Numbered from the stretch's first letter, positions 1-8,446 are shown. The stretch is 36,246 nt of DNA from CAYNVS01 sp964400725 (GCA_964400725.1 CAYNVS010000034.1:1-36246), one strand, 5' to 3'. Program-made: numbers and translations. Notes: generated by a model from the sequence alone, not told the origin.

Positions 1-1
1 C

Positions 2-1198
2 GAAATATGGATCGACGGCAAGCTCGTCGCCAACATTCCGGTCGCATCGCTCACAGACGACGCGCCCAAATACGACCGCCCGGCAGAAAAGCCGCCTTAC
101 CGCGACGAAATTAAATACTTCGACTTCGACTCGCTGGTTGAGCCCGCGGACTACAACATGGCGCTGTTCAACATCGTCGCGCATCCCAATCAGGCCAGCA
201 AGCGGTTTATTTACCGCCAATACGACCACATGGTTCAGATTAATACCGTAGTCTATCCGGGCGGCGACGCGGGCGTAGTGCGAGTTAAGGAAAACGGCGC
301 GGCGCTGGCGATGAGCTCCGGCTGCAACAGCCGCTACTGCTACCTCGACCCGTACGAGGGCGCGAAGCAGGCGGTAGTCGAGACGGCGCGCAACGTCGCC
401 TGCACGGGCGGAACCCCTATCGGAATAACGGACTGCCTCAATTTCGGCAACCCGGAGAAACCCGAAGTAATGTGGGAGTTCGTCGAGAGCATCAAGGGAA
501 TATGCGAAGCCTGCGAAGCGTTGGAGACTCCGGTCGTCAGCGGCAACGTTAGCTTCTACAACGACACCGAAGGGAAAAGCATTTACCCGACGCCCACCAT
601 CGGCATGGTCGGCATAATGGAATCTCCGGAGCACGCAATAAGCGCGCACTTTAAAAACGAAGGAGACGTAATCGCCGTAATTGGCCGCACCACGGGCGAG
701 CTCGGCGGCAGCGAATACCTTAAAATAATGCACGGCAAGGTTGCTGGAATGCCGCCCGTCGTGGACTTGGAGCACGAGAAGGCGCTCATCCGCGCTCTGA
801 CCGAAGCAGCTAAGCGCAAGCTGCTCAAAAGCGCGCACGACGTAGCCGAAGGCGGAATCGCCGTGGCGCTTTGCGAATGCTCGCTTACCGAGCCCGATCC
901 CCGCATGGGCTTCGACGTCAAGCTGACGCTTCCGCCGGGAATCAGGCCGTCGGCGCTATTATTCGGCGAGGATCAGGGGCGCGTAATAGTTTCGTTCGAC
1001 AAGGCCAATCAGAAGGAAGTTAAAAAACTTTTCGCCAAGGAAGGGCTTCCGTTTGAAGTCATTGGAACCGTCGGCGGAAACAAGTTTATTATAGCGCCGT
1101 ATATCGACGCGAGCGTGGACGAACTGTTCAAGATATGGCGAAACGTGCTTCCCGATTTCGCCAACGGCGGCGAAGAAGAAGAGAACGTAGAGCTTTAA
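2..1198 (+). CDS. purL: Phosphoribosylformylglycinamidine synthase II, C-terminal part (5' end outside window)
   Basis: The reading frame is open from base 2, so the gene begins upstream of the window; about 398 residues are present, roughly half of a small-type PurL (about 740 residues). PurL converts FGAR, glutamine-derived ammonia and ATP into FGAM, the fourth step of purine synthesis, in the cytosol. Recognisable PurL stretches include SSGCNSRYCYLDPYEGAKQA, the TGGTPIGITDCLNFGNPEKP stretch, VVSGNVSFYNDT and PTPTIGMVG. The protein stops soon after the second AIRS-like half with an acidic tail and has no glutaminase domain, so it is the short form that works with separate PurS and PurQ; neither is visible here. 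purF follows after 51 bases in the same direction, consistent with a purine operon. The first in-window ATG (158) lies inside the conserved domain and is not the true start. Confidence 0.95.
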   Translation, partial: EIWIDGKLVANIPVASLTDDAPKYDRPAEKPPYRDEIKYFDFDSLVEPADYNMALFNIVAHPNQASKRFIYRQYDHMVQINTVVYPGGDAGVVRVKENGAALAMSSGCNSRYCYLDPYEGAKQAVVETARNVACTGGTPIGITDCLNFGNPEKPEVMWEFVESIKGICEACEALETPVVSGNVSFYNDTEGKSIYPTPTIGMVGIMESPEHAISAHFKNEGDVIAVIGRTTGELGGSEYLKIMHGKVAGMPPVVDLEHEKALIRALTEAAKRKLLKSAHDVAEGGIAVALCECSLTEPDPRMGFDVKLTLPPGIRPSALLFGEDQGRVIVSFDKANQKEVKKLFAKEGLPFEVIGTVGGNKFIIAPYIDASVDELFKIWRNVLPDFANGGEEEENVEL

Positions 1199-1249
1199 GA
1201 AGCGAGCGCGTTTCGGCGCAATTTGCGACTTTAAGAGGGACTTTAAAAA

Positions 1250-2773
1250 ATGAAAGAAATTTTCATCGACAATTCGGACGATCGTTTCCACGACAAGTGC
1301 GGCGTCGTCGCGGTTTACGTCCATCCGAAAGACGCAATGGTTGAGAGAATGGACGGCTCGGTAAGGCCGGCGGATTTTCCGGCGGCTAATTACGCCTATC
1401 TGGCGCTGCATTCTATGCAGCACAGAGGGCAGGAGTCCGCGGGGATAGTTTCCTCCGACATGAAGAAGCTGACTATTTACCGCCAGATGGGGCTCGTCAA
1501 CGACATTTTTAATAAAAACATTTTAAAGCAGCTCGTCGGGCGCATGGCGATAGGCCACGTCCGCTATTCCACCGCGGGCGATTCAAGCGCAAAGAACGCT
1601 CAGCCGTTTTTAATGAACTACTGGGCCGGGCAGCTGGCGATAGCGCATAACGGCAACCTTACGAACGCCCTCGCCATACGAGACGATTTAGAACTCGCCG
1701 GGCATATATTTCAATCGAACTCCGATACGGAAGTAATTTTGCACTTGGTCGCCAAAAGCAAGCGCAAAACGGTTCCCGAAAGAGTCGCGGACGCGCTTTC
1801 CCAAGTCGAAGGAGCTTTCTCAGTCGCTCTTATTTCGGAAAACGCGTTAATAGTGGCGCGCGACATATACGGCTTCAGGCCATTGTGCATAGGTAAATTC
1901 GGAACGGGCAGCTACATAATTTCGTCGGAATCATGCGTTTTTTCTCTGGTTGACGCGGAGTTCGTGCGGGACGTCGAACCGGGAGAGTTAATCGTCATAG
2001 ACGAAAACGGAACAATGGAGTGCTATTTCCCGTTCGAGCTTAAAAAGAAGACCCGCAAACAATCAATGTGCATTTTCGAGTGGGTTTACTTCGCGCGGCC
2101 CGACAGCGTACTTTCGGGGCTGTCCGTTTACAAATCGCGCTTCGAGTTAGGCCGCCAGCTTGCCCGCGAAACGAGAGTCGAGGCGGACATGGTCATTCCC
2201 GTTCCCGACAGCGGAGTCGTGGCGGCTATGGGATACGCCTACGAGGCTGGCATTCCGTTCGAGCTGGGGCTGATTCGCAACCATTACGTCGGACGCACTT
2301 TCATCGAACCGGCGCAAAGCATACGCCAGTTCGGCGTCAGGCTGAAACTGTCGCCCGTTAAGGCGATACTGGAAGGAAAGCGCGTAGTCGTCATCGACGA
2401 TTCGATCGTCCGCGGAACGACCAGCGGCAAGATAATCAACATGGTTCGCTCAGGAGGGGCCAAGGAAGTCCATATGCGTATTACCTGCCCGCCGATTATT
2501 TCCCCCTGTTATTACGGAATCGACACTCCGACGAAGGAAGAGCTCATCGCATCCACAATGAGCATTGAAGAAATAAACAAAACGATAGGCTCCGACACGC
2601 TGGCTTATATAAGCCTCGACGGCATGAAACGAGCCATCGGCGGAGACGCGGACTGCTACTGCGACGCCTGTTTCTCGCGCAATTATCCGCTTCCGGCGCC
2701 GGTTTGTAAAAAGCGCGGCGAGGGCGACATGTTCGAGCGGAAGACTAAAGCCGAAGAAATTGAAAAAAAATAA
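1250..2773 (+). CDS. purF: Amidophosphoribosyltransferase
   Basis: This enzyme makes 5-phosphoribosylamine from PRPP and glutamine, the committed step of purine synthesis. It is 507 residues long. The N-terminal glutaminase nucleophile is Cys17 (DKCGVVAVY), so 16 residues must be removed as a propeptide, as in the Bacillus class. LHSMQHRGQESAGI and IGHVRYSTAG are the usual glutaminase motifs; about 20 extra residues sit between the nucleophile strand and this motif. The PRPP loop VVVIDDSIVRGTTS is near residues 379-392. The cysteines expected for a 4Fe-4S cluster are present: SMC, SPCYYGID and DCYCDAC near the C-terminus. The start at 1250 is supported by an AAGAGGGA ribosome-binding site nine bases upstream. 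It follows purL by 51 bases and is probably co-transcribed with it. Confidence 0.96.
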   Translation: MKEIFIDNSDDRFHDKCGVVAVYVHPKDAMVERMDGSVRPADFPAANYAYLALHSMQHRGQESAGIVSSDMKKLTIYRQMGLVNDIFNKNILKQLVGRMAIGHVRYSTAGDSSAKNAQPFLMNYWAGQLAIAHNGNLTNALAIRDDLELAGHIFQSNSDTEVILHLVAKSKRKTVPERVADALSQVEGAFSVALISENALIVARDIYGFRPLCIGKFGTGSYIISSESCVFSLVDAEFVRDVEPGELIVIDENGTMECYFPFELKKKTRKQSMCIFEWVYFARPDSVLSGLSVYKSRFELGRQLARETRVEADMVIPVPDSGVVAAMGYAYEAGIPFELGLIRNHYVGRTFIEPAQSIRQFGVRLKLSPVKAILEGKRVVVIDDSIVRGTTSGKIINMVRSGGAKEVHMRITCPPIISPCYYGIDTPTKEELIASTMSIEEINKTIGSDTLAYISLDGMKRAIGGDADCYCDACFSRNYPLPAPVCKKRGEGDMFERKTKAEEIEKK

Positions 2774-2779
2774 TTTTTC

Positions 2780-2797
2780 GCCGTTTGACAAAACGGC
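2780..2797 (+). terminator. Short hairpin after purF, weak terminator or attenuator
   Basis: GCCGTTT and AAACGGC form a perfect 7-bp stem around a GACA loop just after the purF stop codon. Only a short TCTTT follows, so it would be a leaky terminator at best. It ends 33 bases before the next gene start and may only tune the downstream genes. Confidence 0.35.
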
Positions 2798-2830
2798 TCT
2801 TTGGGGCGACAATCTCCATCGGAGGCAGAA

Positions 2831-3424
2831 ATGGCGGAAAAAAAAACTATAGAATCAAAAAAAGCGATAGACGCCAAGGATAAGCCCAAAGCCAAGGGGT
2901 TAAAAGCGGTTCCAATAGCGGGAGTAAAAGACATTTGGGTTCCCGGCTGGGCGAAAATGCTCCTCGCGTTGGCCGCCGTAATCGGTTCTTGCGTAGGGCT
3001 TAGCGTTTACGCTCTTAACGCCGACCAAGCCGGACTCGCAGAAGAGGCGGCGTCGTGGAAGTGCTATATCGAGCCTTCGGTCGCAAAAAGAAGCGAGCTT
3101 GAAGAATGGACTACGCGCTGCATTACCGACAAAACGTTTAACTACCTCTCGTTATTAAAGCACGATTTGCGGAAAGACGACGTTTTGGTATCTATTAAGC
3201 CCGCGACAAAGGACGACGTCGCCGAATATTCGCTTCCCAAAGAAGCCTCGAACTATTATTTGGCCGACGTTGACGTTTCTTACAAATTTAAGTGGCTCGG
3301 CTTAAAGCTAAAATTTGTGCGCCAGCAGTTTAAGGCGATTGCGGACGTTTCGTATTACTTTGAAAAAGAAGAAAAGAACCGTATGCTCCGCCCCCAAGAC
3401 GCAGCCGAAACGCAGACTCCATAG
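2831..3424 (+). CDS. Single-pass membrane protein of unknown function
   Basis: The start at 2831 is chosen because a GGAGG ribosome-binding site (2821-2825) lies five bases before this ATG; a longer reading from a TTG at 2801 has no such site. The product is 197 residues. The first 40 residues are Lys-rich and probably cytosolic, residues about 41-62 form one hydrophobic membrane helix (MLLALAAVIGSCVGLSVYAL), and the remaining 135 residues are mixed charged and probably extracytoplasmic, ending in a disordered tail. I recognise no family motif. It sits between purF and a possible nucleotidyltransferase, four bases before the latter, so the two may be translated together. Its link to purine synthesis is positional only. 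Confidence 0.7.
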   Translation: MAEKKTIESKKAIDAKDKPKAKGLKAVPIAGVKDIWVPGWAKMLLALAAVIGSCVGLSVYALNADQAGLAEEAASWKCYIEPSVAKRSELEEWTTRCITDKTFNYLSLLKHDLRKDDVLVSIKPATKDDVAEYSLPKEASNYYLADVDVSYKFKWLGLKLKFVRQQFKAIADVSYYFEKEEKNRMLRPQDAAETQTP

Positions 3425-3427
3425 AAA

Positions 3428-4396
3428 ATGAGCGGACGTTTGTCCCTCGTCGATTTTTTTATTCTAGGATACCGGCAGACGTCGGAGCGGCCGGAACTTG
3501 CGCCTTACATTAAAGAATTCAATTCTCTTTTCAAGGAAAGCCTCCTCGCAGTCGTCTTTTACGGAAGCAGACTTTCCGCCGAAACCGCCAAACCCGACAG
3601 CCTTTTGGACTTTTACGTCGTCGTAACGCGCTACGGCAAGGCTTACGGCGGAAACGCGAAAAAAACGCTTTTAAACAAATTTTTGCTCCCAAACGTCTTT
3701 TATCTTCCGCCAAAAGACGGCCGCTCCGGCGCAAAATACTGCGTCATTTCATCCGACGACTTAAAGCGCGAAACCGGCGAACGCGCATCCGATCTATACC
3801 AACTCGGCCGCTTCTGCAAACGCATTGCGCCCATATGGACGAAATCAGGCGGGGAGCTTGAAAAACTCGCTCAAATTCAAGCCTCGGCCTTGCTGCGCGC
3901 CGGAGAGCTGACGCTTGCGTCCCTTCCGTCGGCGTTCAAGCCTCGCGACTTCATGCGCGAGCTTCTTGCCCTAAGTTACGAGGCCGATTTCCGAGTGGAG
4001 GCGGAAGATAAGATAGATAAACTTTACGCCTCTCAGGAGAGCTTTTACGACAAAGCCGCGCTTTTGATTCTAAGCGAACTCGGAGCCGAACCGTTGTCCG
4101 TCGACGGACGGCTTCGCTCAAACCCGTTAAGCGCCGCACGCGCCTATAAACTTAATAAGAAGCGCGGGCGGCTGCTGGCGAAAAGCAGGCGCAGAGCCGT
4201 TGCGCGGTGGTTCAAATACATGCTGACATTTGAAGGCTGGCTGGATTACGTCGTCGCCAAGGCGGAGCGCGCCTCGGGCGAAGAGATAAAGTTGTCGCCC
4301 CGCGAAAGAAAATATCCGCTTATATTCCTATGGCCGCGAGTAATCGACTACGTTAGACGAGGCAAGCTGCGCAAAGGCGCGGGAGCGGGCAAATAA
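3428..4396 (+). CDS. Putative nucleotidyltransferase-fold protein, possibly Tam41-like
   Basis: This 322-residue protein has YGSRL at residues 45-49 followed by LLDFYVVV at 59-66, the pattern of a nucleotidyltransferase GS...D core, then LLPNVFYLP (86-94) and KYCVISSDDL (103-112). This combination reminds me of bacterial relatives of Tam41, the mitochondrial CDP-diacylglycerol synthase, but only one Asp is obvious in the DxD position, so activity is not certain. The C-terminal part is basic (KKRGRLLAKSRRRAVARWFKY) and could bind membrane phospholipid or nucleic acid. It starts three bases after the stop of the preceding gene with no clear ribosome-binding site, which suggests translational coupling. 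A role in phospholipid head-group activation is an inference from the resemblance; an unrelated nucleotidyltransferase is the main alternative. Confidence 0.6.
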   Translation: MSGRLSLVDFFILGYRQTSERPELAPYIKEFNSLFKESLLAVVFYGSRLSAETAKPDSLLDFYVVVTRYGKAYGGNAKKTLLNKFLLPNVFYLPPKDGRSGAKYCVISSDDLKRETGERASDLYQLGRFCKRIAPIWTKSGGELEKLAQIQASALLRAGELTLASLPSAFKPRDFMRELLALSYEADFRVEAEDKIDKLYASQESFYDKAALLILSELGAEPLSVDGRLRSNPLSAARAYKLNKKRGRLLAKSRRRAVARWFKYMLTFEGWLDYVVAKAERASGEEIKLSPRERKYPLIFLWPRVIDYVRRGKLRKGAGAGK

Positions 4397-4418
4397 ATCC
4401 CCGATTGATTTTTGCCCG
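4386..4418 (+). terminator. Hairpin over the stop codon, possible terminator of the purL-purF operon
   Basis: CGGGCAAA (4386-4393) pairs perfectly with TTTGCCCG (4411-4418) across a 17-base loop that holds the TAA stop of the preceding gene. A run of seven T (4434-4440) lies about 16 bases further on, too far for a textbook intrinsic terminator. It may be a terminator, a 3'-end stabiliser or chance. Confidence 0.4.
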
Positions 4419-4438
4419 GTAATCGAATTATCATTTTT

Positions 4439-4467
4439 TTGACAACCCCGCGCAAAAATAATATTCA
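4439..4467 (+). promoter_or_regulatory. Candidate sigma-70 promoter for the M16 protease gene
   Basis: A perfect -35 box TTGACA is at 4439-4444. The best -10 at normal 17-base spacing is TATTCA (4462-4467), a poor match; TAATAT (4459-4464) matches better but at 14 bases. The AT-rich 118-base gap before the protease gene contains nothing else obvious. Confidence 0.45.
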
Positions 4468-4514
4468 AAAACGTTGCTATTTACCGGCTATAACGGCTTA
4501 TTAACGGCGGATTT

Positions 4515-7292
4515 ATGACTCGCGCTTTAAAAACACTGCTCGTCGCCGCGGCTTTGACGGCGCTCTCCTGCGCTTTTTCCGGCCACAAGAAATCGGAGAT
4601 TTCCTATAACATCTCCATTCGCGGCGATAAAACTAACGCGCAGAACGAGAACGATTCCGACGAAAACGGCGAAGAAACTCAGACGAACCCAAAGGAGGAA
4701 TACGTAATGCCCAGCCGCAAATTGCTCGAAAACGTCAAGATGCGCAAGCTCGAAAACGGCCTGACCGTGGCGCTCTTGGAGAAAAAATCTTCGCCGGTAA
4801 CCGCCATGCAGCTATGGATTAAAGCGGGCAGCGCAATGGAAACCGACGAAGAAGCCGGAATCGCTCACCTCATAGAACACATGGTTTTCAAGGGAAGCTC
4901 CAAGTTCCCGAACGGCGAATATTCCAAATATATCGAGAGTCTGGGCGGCGACGTCAACGCGTGGACGAGCTTTGAGCAGACCGTATTTCACGTTACAATG
5001 AGCTCGACCTTTGCCGCGCAAGGACTTGAGGCTCTCGCCGATTTGGTTCTCAACCCCAAGTTCGACTCGGACGACTTAGAGCTTGAAAAGAAAGTGGTGA
5101 TTGAAGAAATCAAGCGCGGCAAGGACAATCCAGCCAGCGTAGCGGAAGAGGCTTTGTTCGAGCTTTCTTTTCCCAAACATAATTACGGCAGGCCGGTCAT
5201 CGGCTTTGAGAAAACCGTTTCGTCTTTTAAAAGCTCCGACCTTTTTGCGTGGCATAAAAAGTTTTATTCGCCCGGCAACGCGATTTTGGTAATAGTCGGA
5301 GATTTAGACGAGAAAGAGACCGATAAACGCGTAGATGAAATTTTTAAAAACTGGAAAAAGACCGGCGGAAAGAAACCCGTCGCGCCGAAACAACCGGTTT
5401 TTGAAAAGGAAGGCCCCTTTTTAAAAATCTTAAAAGAAAACGTCAAAGAGCCTCGGCTGCTTCTCGGTTTCCCTATCAAAGGATTGATAGACCCGTCAAT
5501 GGCTCCTCTCGATATAATCGGAGTCGCCTTGGCCGAAGGCGAATCGAGCCGTTTTGCGGTAAGCCTAGATCGTAGAAAGGGGCTCGTATCCGACTACGGC
5601 GCCGGACCGTTCGCCGGAAAATCATGCGGTTTGTTTATAATCGAGCTTACCATGATTAACGGACAGGAAGCGGAAGCGATAACCGAGGCTTTGTCCATCA
5701 TTTCCGGCGTTGCGGAAAACGGAGCTGGAGAGCACGAAATTTTTGCGGCGAAAAAAATCGTTGAAAGCGAAACTATATTTCATTACGAAACCGCGCAAGG
5801 GGTAGCCGGAAGAATCGGATACTCAATCGCAAACTCAGGCGATCCTCTGTTCGAGCTGCGGCATTTGACGCGCGTTTTAGCCTCGAACGCCGACACGGTG
5901 AAATCGGCCGCAAAGGCGGCTTTAGACTTCTCTAAAATGAGCGCGGTTCTGCTCGTTCCCGCCGACGGCGGCGGAAAGATGAACGCTAAATGGCTTTCCT
6001 CCCAGTTAAAAGCGGGACTAGAATCGAAGAAAACGGCGGCGAAACTTAAAAAACTGGAATACGGAATCGTATCCGCCGAGCTTAAAAACGGCATTAAACT
6101 GCTCGTGCGGGAACTTCACGACCAACCCGTAGTTTCGGTGCGCGCCGCGGCGCTGGCGGGCTCATACGTAGAAAGCAAGGACAACAACGGCGTATCCGAA
6201 CTTCTATCCTCGCTGCTGACGATGGGAACCGAGAACATGAGCGGCGAAGAAATAGCAAAAAAACTCGACTCGATGGGAGCGACGATGGACGGCTTTTCGG
6301 GCCGCAACACCATAGGTTTAAAAGCAAACTTTCTCTCATCTACGCTGATGGAGGGACTCGACCTCTTTTTAGACTGCCTATTCCGGTACAACGTTCCGGA
6401 AAAAGATTTCATGCGCGAAAAAAAGCTGCAAATGGAGTCGATAAAGGCGAAGGAAGACAATCCCGCGTCTATAGCCTTCGATCTTATGCGCTCCGCGCTT
6501 TACGGCGACCATCCCTACTCGCTTCCGCCCGAAGGAACGCTTGAGAGCGTCGCGCACCTCAAACGCTCCGACGTTCTTGAATTCGGCCAGAGGTATCTTT
6601 CGCCGCATAAAATAGTAATTTCAATCGTCGGCGACGTTGACGCGGCTCACGTGGCCGAGCTTATTAACCATCTGGCCGGCGGAATTCCTCCTTACAACAC
6701 GCGCGACGGCGAAATCGCAAAAGTAACTCCGCTTGAAAAAAACAAAACCGTTGTAAAAGAGCTTAATAAACAGCAGAGCCATTTGGTCGTCGGCTGCCTC
6801 GGCCCAAAATTCACCAGCAAAGACAGAGCCGCGATTCAGGTTTTAAACGCCGCGCTAGGCGGAGCAATGGGAGGCAGACTCTTTGAGACCTTGCGCGACA
6901 AAATGGGTCTCGCCTACTCCGTCGGCAGCTATATCGTTGAAGGCATCGATGAAGGATACATAGCGCTTTATATCGGCACTAGCCCCGAAACGTCCGACAA
7001 AGCTCTGGCAGGTCTTCTGGCCGAAATGGAGAACGCGGTTAAAAATCCTCCCGACGAGGAAGAGCTCGACAGAGCGCGCAAATACTTAAAAGGAACGACG
7101 GAAGTCGGCCTGCAATCTAGCGGAGCTCAGGCGATGTCCATGCTGTTGTCGTATTTGTATGAAGGAGACGCGGCGGCGCCGTTTAAACTCGGCGACGCTT
7201 ATATGAAAGTTACCGCGAAAGACGCGGCGGAGGCGGCGAAAAAATATTTCGCGTCAAATTGCGTTACCGCCAAGGTCGAGCCGGCAAAATAA
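4515..7292 (+). CDS. M16 family zinc metalloprotease, two tandem M16 modules
   Basis: A 925-residue member of the pitrilysin/insulinase family, which degrades small peptides or processes unfolded segments. The inverted zinc motif HxxEH is His118-Leu-Ile-Glu121-His122, and the third zinc ligand is in VVIEEIKRG (Glu197 or Glu198), the normal spacing of about 76 residues. The second module starts near residue 515; where the zinc motif should be it reads GVSELLSSLLTMG, so this half is non-catalytic, as is usual in two-module M16 proteins. Near the C-terminus, GRLFETLRDKMGLAYSVGSY is typical of the family. The N-terminus has a Sec-type signal and Cys20 in ALSC, a loose lipobox, followed by an acidic low-complexity linker of about 40 residues; an envelope-anchored protein is likely. 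The start ATG has a weak GGCGGA site. It appears to be a single-gene transcript. Confidence 0.93.
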   Translation: MTRALKTLLVAAALTALSCAFSGHKKSEISYNISIRGDKTNAQNENDSDENGEETQTNPKEEYVMPSRKLLENVKMRKLENGLTVALLEKKSSPVTAMQLWIKAGSAMETDEEAGIAHLIEHMVFKGSSKFPNGEYSKYIESLGGDVNAWTSFEQTVFHVTMSSTFAAQGLEALADLVLNPKFDSDDLELEKKVVIEEIKRGKDNPASVAEEALFELSFPKHNYGRPVIGFEKTVSSFKSSDLFAWHKKFYSPGNAILVIVGDLDEKETDKRVDEIFKNWKKTGGKKPVAPKQPVFEKEGPFLKILKENVKEPRLLLGFPIKGLIDPSMAPLDIIGVALAEGESSRFAVSLDRRKGLVSDYGAGPFAGKSCGLFIIELTMINGQEAEAITEALSIISGVAENGAGEHEIFAAKKIVESETIFHYETAQGVAGRIGYSIANSGDPLFELRHLTRVLASNADTVKSAAKAALDFSKMSAVLLVPADGGGKMNAKWLSSQLKAGLESKKTAAKLKKLEYGIVSAELKNGIKLLVRELHDQPVVSVRAAALAGSYVESKDNNGVSELLSSLLTMGTENMSGEEIAKKLDSMGATMDGFSGRNTIGLKANFLSSTLMEGLDLFLDCLFRYNVPEKDFMREKKLQMESIKAKEDNPASIAFDLMRSALYGDHPYSLPPEGTLESVAHLKRSDVLEFGQRYLSPHKIVISIVGDVDAAHVAELINHLAGGIPPYNTRDGEIAKVTPLEKNKTVVKELNKQQSHLVVGCLGPKFTSKDRAAIQVLNAALGGAMGGRLFETLRDKMGLAYSVGSYIVEGIDEGYIALYIGTSPETSDKALAGLLAEMENAVKNPPDEEELDRARKYLKGTTEVGLQSSGAQAMSMLLSYLYEGDAAAPFKLGDAYMKVTAKDAAEAAKKYFASNCVTAKVEPAK

Positions 7293-7361
7293 GAACGACT
7301 TCCAAATCCCGCGCGCTCTTGCTAAGTCGTCTCTAATATTAGCGACGCTCCAAATATTTAT

Positions 7362-7390
7362 TTGCAATCTTGTTTAATTGCAATTATTAT
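7362..7390 (+). promoter_or_regulatory. Promoter of the riboswitch-thi4 transcript
   Basis: TTGCAA (7362-7367) and TATTAT (7385-7390) are separated by exactly 17 bases, and transcription from here would start about 20 bases before the riboswitch. The stretch from the protease stop (7293) to this promoter also contains a 7-bp inverted repeat, ACGACTT (7295-7301) with AAGTCGT (7324-7330), with a 22-base loop and no T-run. I see no gene in 7293-7643. Confidence 0.65.
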
Positions 7391-7419
7391 TTTTCCGGTT
7401 CTTTTTGTAAAATTTTGTC

Positions 7420-7498
7420 TGCCCAAGGGGTGGCCGTTCGCGGTCTGAGATAAAACCCTTGGAACCTGATCCGGATAATGCCGGCGTAGGAATGGGCG
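7420..7498 (+). promoter_or_regulatory. TPP riboswitch (THI element)
   Basis: The conserved TPP aptamer core is intact: GGGGTGGCC, CTGAGA (7444-7449), ACCCTTGGAACCTGATC, and GGATAATGCCGGCGTAGGAA. The closing P1 helix pairs TGCCCA (7420-7425) with TGGGCG (7493-7498). It lies directly upstream of a thiazole-synthase gene, so thiamine pyrophosphate should repress thiazole production. No intrinsic terminator is apparent between the aptamer and the gene, which favours control at translation initiation. Confidence 0.96.
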
Positions 7499-7557
7499 CG
7501 ACTTCTATTTATTTCCGCACGTTTATATCCCAAAACCTGCACGGCTGATTTATTTGC

Positions 7558-7581
7558 AAAGGAGGAAGCATGAGCCCGTAA
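7558..7581 (+). other. Strong ribosome-binding site with a three-codon reading frame (Met-Ser-Pro) in the thi4 leader
   Basis: AAAGGAGG (7558-7565) is followed four bases later by ATG AGC CCG TAA (7570-7581). This is a better Shine-Dalgarno sequence than the one used by thi4. The frame is not that of thi4. It may be a minimal leader, a decoy ribosome site that the riboswitch can expose or hide, or simply a purine-rich stretch. Confidence 0.35.
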
Positions 7582-7643
7582 ACTATGTTTGCATTTCAAT
7601 TACTTATTCGCATAATGACCACGCTAAAACAAAGGAGAATAAA

Positions 7644-8435
7644 ATGACTGCTAAATATTTAAACAGCCCGGCAGGCGAAAAGGAAGTTACCAAAGCGATA
7701 GCGAGCGAATGGTTTAAAATGTTCGACGGAATAATCGAGAGCGACGTTTTAATAGCCGGAGCCGGACCGTCGGGGCTCGTTTGCGGCCGCGAACTTGCCC
7801 GGCGCGGTTTGAACGTCGTAATTATAGAGAGCAATAACTATCTCGGCGGCGGATTCTGGCTCGGCGGATACCTGATGAATAAACTTACCGTACGCGAGCC
7901 GTCGCAGGAAATTCTTGCGGAGCTTGGCGTTTCCTTAAAAGAAACGTCGAATGGGCTGTACGTAGCGGACGCCCCCGAAGCGTGCTCTAAACTAATCGCA
8001 TCCGCCTGCGACGCCGGAGCGAAATTTCTCAATATGACGAGCGTTGACGACGTGGTAATGACGAATGAAAGAGTCTGCGGGCTAGTAATAAACTGGACGC
8101 CGATTCGTTCTCTTCCCCGCGCCGTAGCCTGTCTCGATCCGGTGGCGATTGAAACTAAGTGGGTCGTTGACGCCACGGGGCACGACGCGATTATCGTCAA
8201 GACGCTGGCTAACCGTAAAATCCTCGAACTGCCCGGATGCGGCCCTATGAGCGTCCGCGATTCGGAGGAAGGCGTAGTCGAAAAAACTGGGGAAGTTTAT
8301 CCGGGGCTCGTCGCAATCGGCATGGCCGTATCGTCAACGTACAGCATTCCCCGCATGGGGCCGACGTTCGGCGCGATGCTGCTTTCCGGTAAGAAAGGAG
8401 CCGTCTATATACTTAATAAGATGGGACTTGCTTAA
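7644..8435 (+). CDS. thi4: Thi4-type thiamine thiazole synthase
   Basis: A 263-residue FAD/NAD-binding protein of the Thi4 family, which builds the thiazole moiety of thiamine from NAD, glycine and sulfur. The dinucleotide-binding motif is DVLIAGAGPSGLVCGRELA near residues 33-51; NYLGGGFWLGGYLMN and VVDATGHDA are family hallmarks. The active-site position reads AVACLDP, placing Cys163 where yeast Thi4 has its sulfur-donating Cys205 and where sulfide-using archaeal enzymes have His. The start at 7644 is supported by AAAGGAG six bases upstream; a longer frame from a TTG at 7554 has no support and crosses the leader. The gene is under a TPP riboswitch, and no other thiamine gene is in the window. 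Confidence 0.95.
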   Translation: MTAKYLNSPAGEKEVTKAIASEWFKMFDGIIESDVLIAGAGPSGLVCGRELARRGLNVVIIESNNYLGGGFWLGGYLMNKLTVREPSQEILAELGVSLKETSNGLYVADAPEACSKLIASACDAGAKFLNMTSVDDVVMTNERVCGLVINWTPIRSLPRAVACLDPVAIETKWVVDATGHDAIIVKTLANRKILELPGCGPMSVRDSEEGVVEKTGEVYPGLVAIGMAVSSTYSIPRMGPTFGAMLLSGKKGAVYILNKMGLA

Positions 8436-8446
8436 ACCAAAAAAAC

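Noticed and set aside
7554..7643. 30-residue N-terminal extension of Thi4
   Set aside because: It would begin at a TTG within the riboswitch leader; the ATG at 7644 has a proper AAAGGAG and matches the family start.
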